This document shows, piece by piece, positions 46,754 to 58,468 of a stretch of DNA of 64,000 bases. Numbering within the stretch: position 1 is the stretch's first letter; each line of letters opens with the position of its first letter. The notes under the pieces are model-generated. The model ran no database searches. It was not told the DNA's origin and worked only from the letters and a program-made list of their open reading frames with translations. Location of the stretch: positions 18,645,521 to 18,709,520 of the forward strand of contig OZ021732.1 of NCBI GenBank assembly GCA_963978545.1. Reading direction: 5' to 3'. This DNA is from Linyphia triangularis. Its lineage: Eukaryota > Arthropoda > Arachnida > Araneae > Linyphiidae. The position numbers and the translations under genes are program-made.

Positions 46754-47805
46754 ATGATATAGTATAAAGTTATTTATAAAATATAGTAAACTGATATCTT
46801 TAGAATACATATACAAATATACAGCTTTAGATAAGAGACGATTTCAGACTATATCATATAAAGTTATATAAGCTTACATAAGATAATAAACTAGTTTCAG
46901 TGTTTTTCTATGGATTTAGTGAGGCATAAATATTAAATTACCAGCTGCTCAGACAATCGGGAATCGGTTGCGCACTAGCGATGCCTTATTCAATTCAACC
47001 AAAGAAATACCTTTCCTTAATATCATGCTTAACTATTAAGCATATCCATAAGCAATTAACGAAACATCCGATTAAGAAGAAAGAGTAATTAATTTTCCTT
47101 ACTCAGTTTCTATCCTCCGGGGTTAGCAATATTTACTCATATAAATATCAACTTCTCTGGAACGCTTTTTGAGTAAATATTCGGATATCCGATCCTGTTA
47201 AGAAAAACTCTCAGATATCTATTAAGGAGTGTGTGCTTTACTTTTCTCCCGCGTATTCTTTATATAAGAAAAAACTTAATATATTCTGGAGAAATTTCCC
47301 GATTTTTGAAAACGTTCTGACATCGGCATCCCATTAATTTTGCTCGAGAGTAATTGCTTTACTGTTAATGGAAGTGTTTACTCTCTACCTCTCGAGACAT
47401 GTCGCTTATATGAACGCGAGAAACTATTCGGGATATATTCCAGGAAATATATATTTTTTTCTCTTTCTGTTATGCGTGTTTGAAACTATTGCAAATAAGA
47501 GGTTTGATGGGAGTGTTTACACTAAATGTATCTTTAATCTTGCCCGGTGATTGTTGCATTGTTTGTGTTACTTTTGTTTAAAACAGCACTTGGTATGAAA
47601 CGCAGAAATTCAAGTACTGCTTGTTGTTTTTTGGTATTTTGATAATGCATTGAATATTTTACGAAATCGGAATTGATTTAATTTGTAAAATTAGGGTGTT
47701 ATCTAATCAAATCCAAAATTGTAAAATTTGGCATGGTTAGATCAGTGCTAAACACTCCCGAAGCAGTGCTAAATACTCCGCAAGAAGCACAGAGGTATTG
47801 ATTAA
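46754..47805. other. Gene-free stretch
   Basis: No gene was recognised. An 11-bp inverted pair, AATATTTACTC (47128-47138) with its complement at 47171-47181, is present. 46930-47400 is slightly richer in GC. Confidence 0.45.
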
Positions 47806-47877
47806 TGTCGAATCCAAGGGTTTTATAAAGTTAGTCCAATCCATACAGAAACTCAAGTATCATTCGAACAAATGCAA

Positions 47878-47916
<39 letters not shown>

Positions 47917-48075
47917 CCAAGTCCATTTCAAAACATATATTTTACCCCTTCATTCTCTCTTATAAAAATATATTTCAATTTTAAAACTTTGTACCAACAT
48001 TGCAAAACTTCAAGTATAATTTATCCAAAACTGGGTGAGATTTAACAAGATCCGTAGCAAGGGTCCACTTCGGGA
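47806..48075 (+). repeat. Interspersed repeat R-C, copy 2
   Basis: Aligns with 2880-3110 in the same orientation, with a 33-base poly-A (47883-47915) expanded inside it. Similarity may reach 48130. Confidence 0.6.
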
Positions 48076-48540
48076 TTTACCAGTGTTAAGGATGTTGAAC
48101 AGCGTATTTGTGCTACTGTGATCTAGCATAGTGTGTATAAAAAATTAACACAGTTTTTGATGTAAATCTTTTACATGCATTGCCAACTTTTATGAACAAT
48201 TTCACCTTTTAAGGAGATTTTGAGCTTTGATCGAGTTTTCATAGAGCTTGACTACAAAGAAAGTTAATGATTCCGGGCCGTTTAATATCTTGCTTTTTCC
48301 CCTTAAACATGATATAATGCCTTATTATCAACATCAAGTCCATCTGTCAAGTTTCAGCACGATTAGATTTTAGATATAGGTTCAGTACTAATCCGAAGAT
48401 TTCCCCCCAAACACATACACAAAACACACAAAATCGAACCTAATTTAAGGGATTTAAATAAAAAAAGGCAAGCCTTCTTTAAATCAAAATAAACTACGGG
48501 TGTGGAACATCGTAAACTTTCAATGGCACTTTAATAATGG
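48076..48540. other. Gene-free spacer
   Basis: No feature was recognised. Confidence 0.45.
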
Positions 48541-49207
48541 TCATTGCATTAAAATTTGATATGGTGTTATTTACCGTTCTCATATTTTCCTTCATTTGAA
48601 TAAAAATGGAACGTTCGACTATATTTTTGGCAATACTTTTTGCATGGGAAAAAAAACACCGCCAAAATAGCAAAATTGTAGATATTATTTGATAGACATC
48701 ACATTCTCCTTTTTTGTGCTTGAAATAGAAAAAAATCAATCGTTGATGGGTGATGCTCAAAGGTAGAGAGTTCTGTGTTAAAGGCACTAGTTTTTATGCT
48801 TTATATCGCATTTAGACGGGAATTTCGGAGGTGAGGACGATAAAAACACCTTAAGAGGCATTAGCACAGAGATTTTTATAAGAAATCATGAGAAACGTTT
48901 GCAATTGATAAAAAACAAGATTTTTCAATTTCAACATTATGCGCAAGCGCGATTTTAACGTAAACTTTAATGGTAGGTCCCATGGATACCACTAACTTGC
49001 ACATCAAATTTGAACAGAACATCGCAGGTCAATTTGTTTGGGAGCTAAGTTCACCACAGACACTCAGACATACAGACACACAAGACGAAATTTTTCTCTA
49101 GAACGCTTTTTTGAATCATGGTGTTCCAAAACGTGGTGAAATGTGAAAAATCGATTTTTTTTACCGAATGCTATACTTTTATTATTTACATATAACTAAT
49201 TGAAAGA
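48541..49207 (+). repeat. Interspersed repeat R-B, copy 2
   Basis: Same orientation and block order as copy 1, 4.6 kb downstream of it. A 97-codon minus-strand frame at 48494-48787 overlaps its start, is not conserved as a frame in copy 1, and is rejected as a gene. Confidence 0.75.
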
Positions 49208-49247
49208 AAAAGTTTGAAAGGCTGAATACATTTGTGAGTGTTCATAC

Positions 49248-49940
49248 TGTTGCGTGGATGGGTTCGAAAGATTTGAAGCCAGAGCAGATCAAAACTTGCA
49301 GAAATTTATTCCGATATAACTCTTCGCAGATTATCTTACAACTCCAGAACTTCTCGTTCTAGTAGACTCAACACAGCTCTTTTCACAACAATCGAACACA
49401 AAACAACAGTTAAAAATTTGACAACACAATTGCTAAAATCGCTGCAAAAGACAATGCAATACAGATCCCTTTCGGAAATCTCTGAATGCTCACTGATAGA
49501 CATCTAACTCAGTAACTCCACTTAGTCAGTCACTCAACTAACTCTTGGCCGGACTTATATAGGAAAGGCGAATTTTCTCGAAACTTCCAGAGATAGAAAT
49601 TTGGAGAACTTTCCAGATCGTAGTCGAAAAGCCCTATACATGTACATGGGGACCGAAAATGTCGACAAATGGTTGCCAAGTTTGGCGACATTTAGCAATT
49701 TTTCGCCAAATCTGGCGATAAAAATTGGTTCTCCAACTTGGCTCTATTTCGCCAATTTAGCGAGATTGCCATTACCATAATGTTAAATGGCCTTCTCTTT
49801 TTAAAACTCGTTTTCAAGCATTAATACACACATTGCAGGAAAGCGAACTCTTGCACTGCCTTATGCGAAATGTACATACATTTTCCTATTTACATGATCA
49901 ATACTATGGAATATTTACAAATATACAGAAATTCGTAACA
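49248..49940 (-). mobile_element. Solo LTR of a related Ty3/gypsy family
   Basis: A 693-bp TG...CA unit flanked by ATAC on both sides (49244-49247 and 49941-49944). Read on the minus strand it starts TGTTACGAATTTCTGTATAT, close in pattern to the start of the intact LTR. It carries heat-shock-type elements, a TATATAA box (49555-49561), and AATAAA (complement of 49305-49310), and ends ACGCAACA. No internal sequence remains, so an ancestral provirus was lost by LTR-LTR recombination. Confidence 0.87.
49570..49613 (-). promoter_or_regulatory. Heat-shock elements in solo LTR
   Basis: 49570-49587 reads GAATTTTCTCGAAACTTC, four perfectly spaced alternating GAA/TTC units. 49596-49613 has four units with one mismatch (TTG for TTC). 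On the LTR's own strand they lie directly upstream of its TATA box, as in the intact element. Confidence 0.65.
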
Positions 49941-49944
49941 ATAC

Positions 49945-52030
49945 AAACATTGAGAGGAAAGAAACTGCATTGAAGATGTTTTGAAATACCATACGTATTC
50001 TCAGTGACATCATATTTGAACGAATTGCTTAATTTAATTAAATGGTGATACAGAGGTAATGTATTGGAGGCATAATAATGTATTACTAAACTAATTTTCC
50101 TATTCGTTATTTATCTATGTTGATAAAAAAAAATATGCTCAATTTAAATATTTATATTTTTTCTGCTTCAGTTGAGTTGAGAAAGATTAGTAAAATTATT
50201 AATTAAAGATAAGACAAGTAATTCGAAAAATAATTCAAAGTAAACAAAGAAAAATAAAAAGTTGTAACATACTTGAGACCGAAGAATAATTTCAATGGTA
50301 GTGCACAAAAAATTTCTTATGAAAGATGAGACACAAAATTGAGACCAAATAATTTCAATGAAACAACACTGAATAATTCAAAATAATGGCGTTAAAACTT
50401 CAACGGTACAAAACAAATAATTCCTAGGAAACCCAAGCAAAACAACTGCAACAAAGAGATTTCAATCGAACAATACAATTCACCTCATTTTGAAATCAGA
50501 CCTGGACAAGTTTATCTAAGACTAACTTATAATCTTTCGATTTCGATTTCGATTTCCTAGCATGTAACACTCACTAGCTTTTAACACACAAGCATCCAAC
50601 GATCCACTTTGAAATGAACTCTTGTATTATTATAAAAAATCAAATCTTACGAAGCATTCCCAATCCCGTGACATTTCAAAAATTGCGGAGCTCCGCCCAT
50701 AAATTCTATGCACACTGACATCAACAAAAACAAAGTAGTCCATTCAGTCCAAATTCCTCGACCGCCGAATCACGATACAGACAGAAGAAAAAAGAAATTG
50801 CAGCAATTTAAGGAGACAATCTATATTTCATACTTTGGTTCGTATTATTCCGTCCAGAGTAAGCATCCATGCCGAAGTCAGTGTGAGCTTACCTGTAAAT
50901 TATTGAGAAAGCTTTCCCTAGTCTTCCTTCGGGAACCATAAACCAGGACTTTTATTCTACTTCAAAAAATATACGGTGGGGGAAAGAACATGGCTTTACC
51001 AGTGTGGCCAGCTGGTCACAATTTGAGGCGAAAAACGGGCAGAGGAGGAGGAAAAGTCATTTATTATTGATTTGATACAGAGGTTATCAAACTCGGAGGA
51101 GGTGTGTTGATTTGATAAGTAATCCATAATTGATTCTGATTTATCGTCTGGTGTCGGTGGAAATGATGTTTATGCAGTTGGTGGGACGTAAGAAAGTTGA
51201 TTTAGTAAACTTACTTAAGTGTGTGGGATTGTTAAATTAAAAAAAAATAAAAATATCTGAATAAATTATTGTATTGCTATAATATATGTTGTTCATCAGC
51301 ATAATTAATGCTTTACGTATACAGGGGTCTTTTAGGAAGGACACTCTAACTTTCAAATGAAGTCACTACGAAACCGGAAGACTCAGAAAGAAGAGACAAG
51401 TGTTAAGTTGGAATTTTAAATTTACCGATTTGCAAAGACAGTTTCTTTATTGAAAGATAGCAATACATTGTTGTAATGTGTGATTATAACGTAATGAGTT
51501 TCCTTCATGAAAAAGGAGCTTATAATCCTTTGATTAGGCAGTCACTTTTGCAAAAATGCAGTAATTTCGAAAGACACACAGGCGTGTTTCAGTACACCAT
51601 GTTCATTAATTTTGTCTTTTGACTAATTAATCCAAATAAAACTGAGACTCATTTGTAAACCATATGCAGCTTCTCTAAATTCATTTCCATTGATCAATTT
51701 TGTTTATTGGTGTATTTAACATTCCACACCTGTCTCTCCTACACACCACTCGCAGTTATGCTATTTCGAAGTTACGGATTCCTTTCTGAAATAATCTGTA
51801 TACTTCTTTCTGTGGTTATTTGAACGTTATTAATAATTGTTGTAAAATTTATTTTATATAATACACACTGAATATGCTGTAAATATTAAATGCGTAAAAT
51901 AAATAAAACTGACTTAAAATTAATAAAATATGTAGCAAAAAATTGTAATTAAGTTTTTCAAAATAAACAGAAATATTTCTTCGAAAGCCAATACTGCAAT
52001 CATTGTTTTTTAAAAATTAATTAGCAGTTT
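49945..52030. other. Gene-free stretch
   Basis: No gene was recognised. 50536-50556 repeats TTTCGA/GATTTC three to four times. 50560-50950 is less AT-rich, with a 77-codon frame (50708-50941) of unknown meaning. A repeat fragment lies at 51321-51420. Confidence 0.45.
51321..51420 (+). repeat. Repeat fragment shared with 63085-63180
   Basis: The block CACTACGAAAC.G..AGA, AGAAGA..CAAGT and GTTGGA recurs in order at 63085-63180. The start, ACAGGGGTCTTTTAGGAAGG, has the look of a transposon end, but no superfamily can be assigned. Confidence 0.5.
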
Positions 52031-52031
52031 A

Positions 52032-52066
<35 letters not shown>

Positions 52067-52129
52067 ATGAATGAATGAATGAATGAATGAATGAATGAAT
52101 GAACGAACAAACAAACAAACAAACAAACA
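52031..52129. repeat. Compound tetranucleotide microsatellite
   Basis: (AAAT)n at 52031-52067 passes into (GAAT)n at 52068-52101 and then (GAAC/AAAC)n to 52129, each block one substitution from the last. Confidence 0.97.
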
Positions 52130-53658
52130 TTGAATAAGATTAAGTACTTTTTATATACGAATAAAAATGATTTTAAAATACATTAAAATAATTGTAAAAA
52201 ATCATAGAATTTCATTAAAGAATGTTTGAGGTATCATGTAACTTATACAAAAAAAACAAACTTTAAGGTGGTCCAGAGCCCAAAATTTTAATTTCTTTAT
52301 TACGTGTTGTATCAACACAATTTGGTTTATGAAATTGTAGAACAGTGTACTGGTCAATAAAATCGATTAAATTTTTTAATTTTTTTTTTTTTATTAAAAT
52401 TTTACAATTACTCTAAAACAACGCATAATTAAAAAACAATCATATCTGGATTTATTGCCAGTTATGCAAAAGAAAAAAAGATAAAAAAAAATCATGAGTT
52501 AGAAAAAGCTGTTAATGTTCATGCAGAAACTAAGTCAACGTCAGTTGTTAGATATTAATTTGACAACTGCAAGCGAACTGTAAAGGGTAGCTTTATAAAT
52601 AAGGTATCAAAATTATCGTAATTGTACATATTATTTTTTAAGCAAAAATTTTATTTTGAAAATTTCGAAAATATTTGGGTTAGTAATTCCCTTAAATAAT
52701 ATATAAATCATTACTATAAATTATTGTTAAATTTTATGTACTTATATCAGTAAATTCTTATACCTTGCTTGAGTACTATGTAATAAAATATATAAGTAAA
52801 AATATTATTTTGAATTACTCTTCAGAAAAAAATTAAATAAAAGAAAGTAATATAAAATTAAATATTTAAATTTCTTATCAGTAAATGATGAAAAATATTC
52901 ATTTTTTTTTTTTGAAGGCATTTTCTCTAAACCTATCTCACTGAACATTTATTTGGTATAAAATAAAAACTACCATTATGTCGAATAATATAAAATAAGA
53001 AAAATTCTTCAATACAAAATTAGCATATATAAATTTATTTTCTTTTCTTCATTAAACGACAAATGTGTATTAAAATTAATTATACATTTTTACAGTTTTC
53101 TGACATTTTACAAATAACAATTGAAATTAACTGCAATTTGAAAGTTATAAATTAAGGTTAAACTATATAGAGGTAACCACTATAACCTGATCAGGTAATT
53201 TTATTTCAGAAATATTCCACACATACAATATATATTTATGCCTCCATTACCTTGATTTAATAGCGGTGGGTATTTGCATATTATAAAGCTTCAGTGTTTA
53301 TTTACAAAATTTAATGTTTAAAATTTATTTAAACACTATGCATTCCGTAAAAAATCATATACTGCACAGTCTAATAAAATTTTAGATTTACTTTTCAATT
53401 CATGGAAAGGTAGGTACAAAAACTATCGTTATTGAAACTACATTAAAGTTAAAGTTTTCGGAGATTTAAGTTCAAGTTTTCAAGTTTAAGTTATACATGA
53501 AAATTCCAATCCAAATAAATAAAAAAACTGCTAGTAAACAGTAAATTTTTTGTGCAGTTAATATTATAAATTTAAACTCCATGGCCTATTAAATTTATTT
53601 ACTCAACCTGGGATATTTTCTCGAAGAAACTATGATATTGCAAAACTTTCATGGCTGT
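52130..53658. other. AT-rich gene-free stretch
   Basis: No gene or repeat was recognised. Confidence 0.5.
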
Positions 53659-54010
53659 TTACACGATCAAAGCCGAATACAACGATTTATTTAATATATT
53701 TTTGTTGATTCCTAATGTATTCATTCCAGCGAAAAATCCGTTCATACTCTGGTGCACCCGTTGGTAATGGTCAAGTAATTCACTAAATGTATTTTCAGCT
53801 TCTAGCTTGGCTTTTTGGTTTGGACTTTTTTCGTCATTTCTTTCGTTTGAAGAGTTTTTCGGTTGCCCGATTTCTCTTTCTTTCGGAACCCTTTTTAGAT
53901 TTCTTTATTAAGCTGGTGCTATCTTTCGAAACTTGTCATATTTCTGATGCGAGATCATTCATCCGTTGTTTGAAACTTTTTCTGACATTATTCTTAAAAG
54001 TGGAGAAGTT
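53659..54010 (-). pseudogene. Coding-like remnant, family not recognised
   Basis: On the minus strand one frame reads SFKQRMNDLASEI, a stop, then a Lys/Ser-rich stretch (KDSTSLIKKSKKGSERKR). After a one-base shift an 80-codon frame continues Lys/Asn/Ser-rich and then becomes helical (AENTFSELLDHYQRVHQSM, NGFFAGMNTLGINKN), ending at a stop at 53659-53661. The basic linker followed by a helical tail resembles the C-terminus of small DNA-binding proteins such as those of Harbinger-type transposons or MADF proteins, but I do not recognise it. The stop and shift suggest a dead copy. The plus-strand frame at 53787-54014 is antisense. Confidence 0.4.
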
Positions 54011-54014
54011 GTGA

Positions 54015-54705
54015 TAAATGATGCTGAAAGTTGCGTTAAGTGACATATAGTAAAATACTTTGTTTGTAATAAATGCAATAAAGCCTTAACCCATTTTCAC
54101 AAAATTAACTTTATCGAATTAAAACTAGTTATGTGATATACCTTTTCTAAAAGGATAATATCTATGCATATCAGACTAATTGTCCCTCTCCACATTATTA
54201 TTCTCATATTACTATTCTAAAAACTTTAAACCTTACTAACTCATGACTAATTCTGCCACTTTTCTTCTTTGAATAAAAAACTTTAAGTCTTAAATCATTC
54301 ACTTGCAGATTCATATATAATTCAGCATCTTCCTATATCGCTATAGATGCACATTATATAAACCAATATTATGTTTATATTGTTGAGAATACTCCAGATG
54401 AATTGATGACACAGCTTTTGCAAAATAAAACTGATTTTTTTTTCCCGTTTTAAGGACAAACAAAACTTCTTTAAGCAATAATGAACCTCCTATTAGGGAT
54501 TAACAAAAGGTTCAGAACACCCATCAGAAAGTTTCACCCAGAACAATCCATCGAATGACCAGTACGCACATTACTAACACTGACAAGTCATTACCAATAC
54601 GGTCGAGTCTGAATTATTACTTAAAAAAAATAAATTTAATGGAACTTTAAAAAGAAATATGTACACAATATACTTATAAATACAGTAAAATTATGTTACA
54701 CTCTA
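54015..54705. other. AT-rich spacer
   Basis: No feature was recognised. Confidence 0.5.
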
Positions 54706-55439
54706 GAGGAGACCTGTGTATCTAGGGTCATCGTGTACCTAGGGTTACTCCACTTTTATTGAAAAACTTAGTTTTGTTACTCAGTTGGGTGAGTAGAAAC
54801 CTCAAATCATTTTTCGGCAGCCATTTTAAAATCTTAGAGGAGAAAACTGTGGCAACTTATAAGGTGAAAACGTTTTAATATGGTATGGAGTAAAGTTTTG
54901 CAACTCATCTCTTTTATTATTTTACAAATTGAAGTCAAGTACTTTTCTTTGGATTTTAGTTTATAATTTTGTTTGTAACGTTAGGTACTAAATGAGATAT
55001 TTAAATAAGTCCCTTCACCATGAGCATTTTTCAGTAGAAGACATTTTGTATGAAATTACCACGTCTAGTACCTAGGACCACATAGTTGCCTTGTACCTCG
55101 GTCCATGGCCCTAGGTATAACTGGAATAATATTTTTATAATTTTATTTTATTGAACAGTTTTCTTAATAAATGGAGAAAAATGACCTTAATTATCTGAAC
55201 CATTTTTATTCAGTCAAGTTTTTTTATTGGATGTTATTTAAACACGAAGAGTGTTTATTTTGCTCTGGAACTTCCAATGTGATTGACTTATAAAAATGAT
55301 GCTTGCTATTGTTATTATTACCATAATTAAGGATTATTAATTTCTTTATATAAATATGAGAAGTTATTAAAATCTGTTATGTTTCTTAAAGGTGCAAACA
55401 CACAGAGGTGTGATTGTACCCTTTGAATCCAATCCCCAT

Positions 55440-56270
55440 AAACAGCGTTGCGGAGAATGTTGGCAAATCCTATCTCCTTTGAATTTTACTGCTGTAAATA
55501 TTCTAGCAGGCTTTTGTGTCTTTGGTGTATGTCCAGTGAATTAAAACATATTCACTGATGATGAATATTTGAATTGAATTGTGATCGATAGTCCAAATCC
55601 ATCCATAAATTTTCAAAATAATTATTTTCCTGAGGAAGAAAGTGAGTTAAAAACGATGGAACTGAACGCTTCTGTATCAAATTTAGTTTTATGTCTTGCA
55701 AAATTTGCAAAGCATTCGACATCAAACTCAACTTCACGAGATGATGAATTTCCTGAGATTTTGACATTTAACTCTATTTCATGTGTAATGCATGAAAAGG
55801 TACGGCCTTTTTTAAAAACGAAACCTAGTACATCCAAATGGGAGGGATGAAAATCATGGCGATGTAGAATATTAACACAGACTCACCAGAAAGAGCGAAA
55901 TTGAAGAAAACGTGCGATTAAAATGGCCAAAAGAAAAAAGATTAATCATGAAAAAATCTATGTTTCAAATTGAGACAACTTCATCCTAAGAATTATCAGA
56001 CATAAGTTCTTCTGATTCCGCTGATAATGCAAGTGATAATATTGAAAAGGGAGATTTTTTAGATTACAAGGCAAAAAACTGAACATTTTATGTGGCAGAA
56101 ATAATAGATGCTAAAGTGGAACAATATGGAGTTTATTACTTGAGAAAAAATTGCATGTTCAAATCAGTTTCACTATGATAAAGATGTTATTTATGAAATT
56201 GAGAACAAACATTTTGTGTTCAAACCTCAAAAACAAAATCTATTGGTGTTTCAAAGCGACATTGCATGTA
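55440..56270 (+). pseudogene. pogo/jerky-like transposase C-terminal remnant
   Basis: Pieces in order: NSVAENVGKSY, then (one-base shift) NFTAVNILAGFCVFGVCPVN, a stop, NIFTDDEYLN, a stop, then an open stretch of 90 codons (55581-55850) ending KVRPFLKTKPSTSKWEG, TGA, KSWRCRILTQTHQKE. In pogo/jerky-type proteins the same order occurs: a .F...NI..GF..TGI.PFN..IF segment, an acidic linker, then I.P.PK...R..G...G.S.ILTDTP. Further on, another frame has SDISSSDSADNASDNIEKGD and YVAEIIDAKVEQYGVYYLRK, like the tail of these proteins. Many stops; not functional. The DDE core was not found. Confidence 0.68.
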
Positions 56271-56537
56271 GCTCACTTTTAGAATCAGTTTTTTAAATTA
56301 TAATTTGAATTTTTTTTTTTTTAAATTTGCAATTCACTAACATTTTTACACATTGCATTTTAAATAGCTACTATATGATAAACCAATGAGTGATAAATCA
56401 ATTACCTGATATTGTTTCTTTTTTATAAAATTCATCTGTGTATATTTGTGTTCGATTAACTACGGAGTGAAAGCTGTCGTTTTTGGAATGGCCTTTGGTA
56501 CACCAGATACTGGCCCTAGATACAACGAAGTCTTGTA

Positions 56538-57300
56538 CAGTACCTAAAAAAAAAAACAAAAATCAGAACGATGGCTATATCTTTTGTTCTAATTGTTGAA
56601 ATAACAAACAAAAGGTACCGTTGTAAATCGTGGAAGGTTTTTAATAATTGTATGTAGTTTTTTTTTTTATCATGAGGGGTCATCTACATATTAAAACAGA
56701 ACCAAACTTTAAAAAAATCAATAGCAACCTCATAATATTATTCCATATTTGGATTCAACATTAAAAAAGAATGCGAAATACAAAAATTCGTAATTTTCTA
56801 ATGAATGGTTTGTAATTTAAATGATAAAACAAAAATGATAAATTAATGTTAAGTAAAAAAGTTGTTTTTTTGGCCATAAATACTTAAATAATTGATATAT
56901 TTCAGTATTTTTTTTTTCAAAAGATAGTTTGTAAATGGCCAAACATAAATAGCAATCAACTTTTGCATCAATTTCTTTTTTAATAATTAATTATTAATTA
57001 ATAAAACAATTTAAAACTTTTTTTAATAGAAACATATTTTTTTTGCTTTCATTAGATTCACCATGGTCTGAAACCCCACCACAATTTTTTCTTTTCATTT
57101 TGACTTTTAGTTCTCGATTTTTGAGCGAAAATGTAAAAAAACGCTCACTTTAAGGAACCGTATAGTAGACGACTTTTGAAAACTATCAAAGATTAATTCA
57201 AGGTAAACTAGAGGTGTGGAAAATCGCACAACGTTCAATTATCGTAAAATAGGGTGAATAGGAACCGCAGGGTGAATCGGAACAGAATTTCTTTAGATTA

Positions 57301-57335
<35 letters not shown>

Positions 57336-58271
57336 ATACAAACAAAGCAGTTTTATTTTTTGTATGTATATTTTTAATCTGTCTAACTTGTTTGGAATCG
57401 TGGAACATATGTTTTGTTGGGTTTTCAACAGTGTCCTTTTTTTAAAAAAAATTTACTTCCTTAAATTACATTTATTTAAAACCACATTTTTTAAGCAATT
57501 TCAATAAGTTATCCTTTAAAAATTGTACTGAATCAGGTGATTTTTTCATTTTATAAATAATTTCAACGATCAAGTTACATTTGTGTTTACAGTGAAATGT
57601 TTCTGTAAAATAATCACGCTTTGCTGAATACTGTTTACTAATGCCTACATTTTATATTTATTAATTTTCTAATTATCAGTAGTATGCGTTATACTTCTGC
57701 AATTACAGTTTTCGATATTTTATTTATTTCGTGTGAAGAATGCACGTCTTTAATGTTGTAAATAAATTATGTTACTTTTGCGTTTACTTGCTATTTTTGT
57801 ATTAATCTTAAACATGTCACTATAAATCCAAGTAGTTTTTATGCAAGTTTAGAATATTTGTATTTTATAACGTCTTGAAACGCCTCGCTGACCGTTCGAT
57901 TTCTCCCACCTTGAAGTAAACCTTAAAAATACCTTTCGTTTTATGGAAATTCTCCCTGAAGATCGGTCAAAAAATGGTCGAAATATTTTTGCTCATAAGC
58001 GACGTGTTTTTCAACATAATGCATTGAAATTTGGCATGTAGAGTAAATGATGTATTCTGAATCGAATGAAATGATAAAAAATACGGGTTCGTATTGAAAT
58101 TTTCGAAGATAGCGTTACTTTTACTTAGTAAAAGGTCCCTCAAGAAAAATAAATTGAATCAGATATATAAAAAATCGTAAGCAAAACATTTTGGTGCAAA
58201 CCGTAAGATTCTACGATAATTAGAACCGAAGATATAGCCATCGTTCTGTTTTTTGTTTGTTTTGGGTACTG
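56538..58271 (+). mobile_element. Nested non-autonomous TA-flanked DNA transposon, long version
   Basis: TA (56536-56537) is followed by CAGTACCTAAAA. The right end is TTTTGGGTACTG followed by TA (58272-58273). The terminal inverted repeats run about 55 bp, to GATGGCTATATCTT..GTTCTAATT. The first 650 bp and the last 320 bp match the reverse complement of 8242-9175. The middle, 57240-57950, is absent from that copy. It contains a 32-base poly-A (57302-57333) and no transposase. CAGT ends and TA target suggest the Tc1/mariner/pogo superfamily. Confidence 0.75.
57251..57290. repeat. Short direct repeat GGGTGAAT.GGAAC
   Basis: Two units (AGGGTGAATAGGAACCGC and AGGGTGAATCGGAACAGA) lie in tandem just before the poly-A. 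They may be the end of a further nested insertion. Confidence 0.6.
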
Positions 58272-58468
58272 TACCTAGGGACGTTTGTGATGTTTCTTAA
58301 AAAATCTTCTATTTGACAGAATCTATTATTTTAACTATTTATACTAATTCTAATGGGAAGTAAATAGTACAAAGATATGTGCAAACCAGTTTCACAATTT
58401 TAAACGGGTCAGTGGCTCGGTTTTTGTTTTTTGCAAAAATGTGGCCCTAGATACACAGGTCTCTCCTA

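Larger units (their letters stand above)
54706..58466 (+). mobile_element. Decayed pogo/jerky-like DNA transposon
   Basis: TA (54704-54705) precedes GAGGAGACCTGTGTATCTAG. The right end is its near-complement CCCTAGATACACAGGTCTCTCC, followed by TA (58467-58468). Inside are remnants of a pogo/jerky-type transposase C-terminus (55440-56270) and several CCTAGG/GGTAC motifs near both ends. A second transposon (56538-58271) is nested in it; without that the element is about 2 kb. Only the C-terminal part of the transposase is recognisable, so much of the gene has been deleted. Confidence 0.7.
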
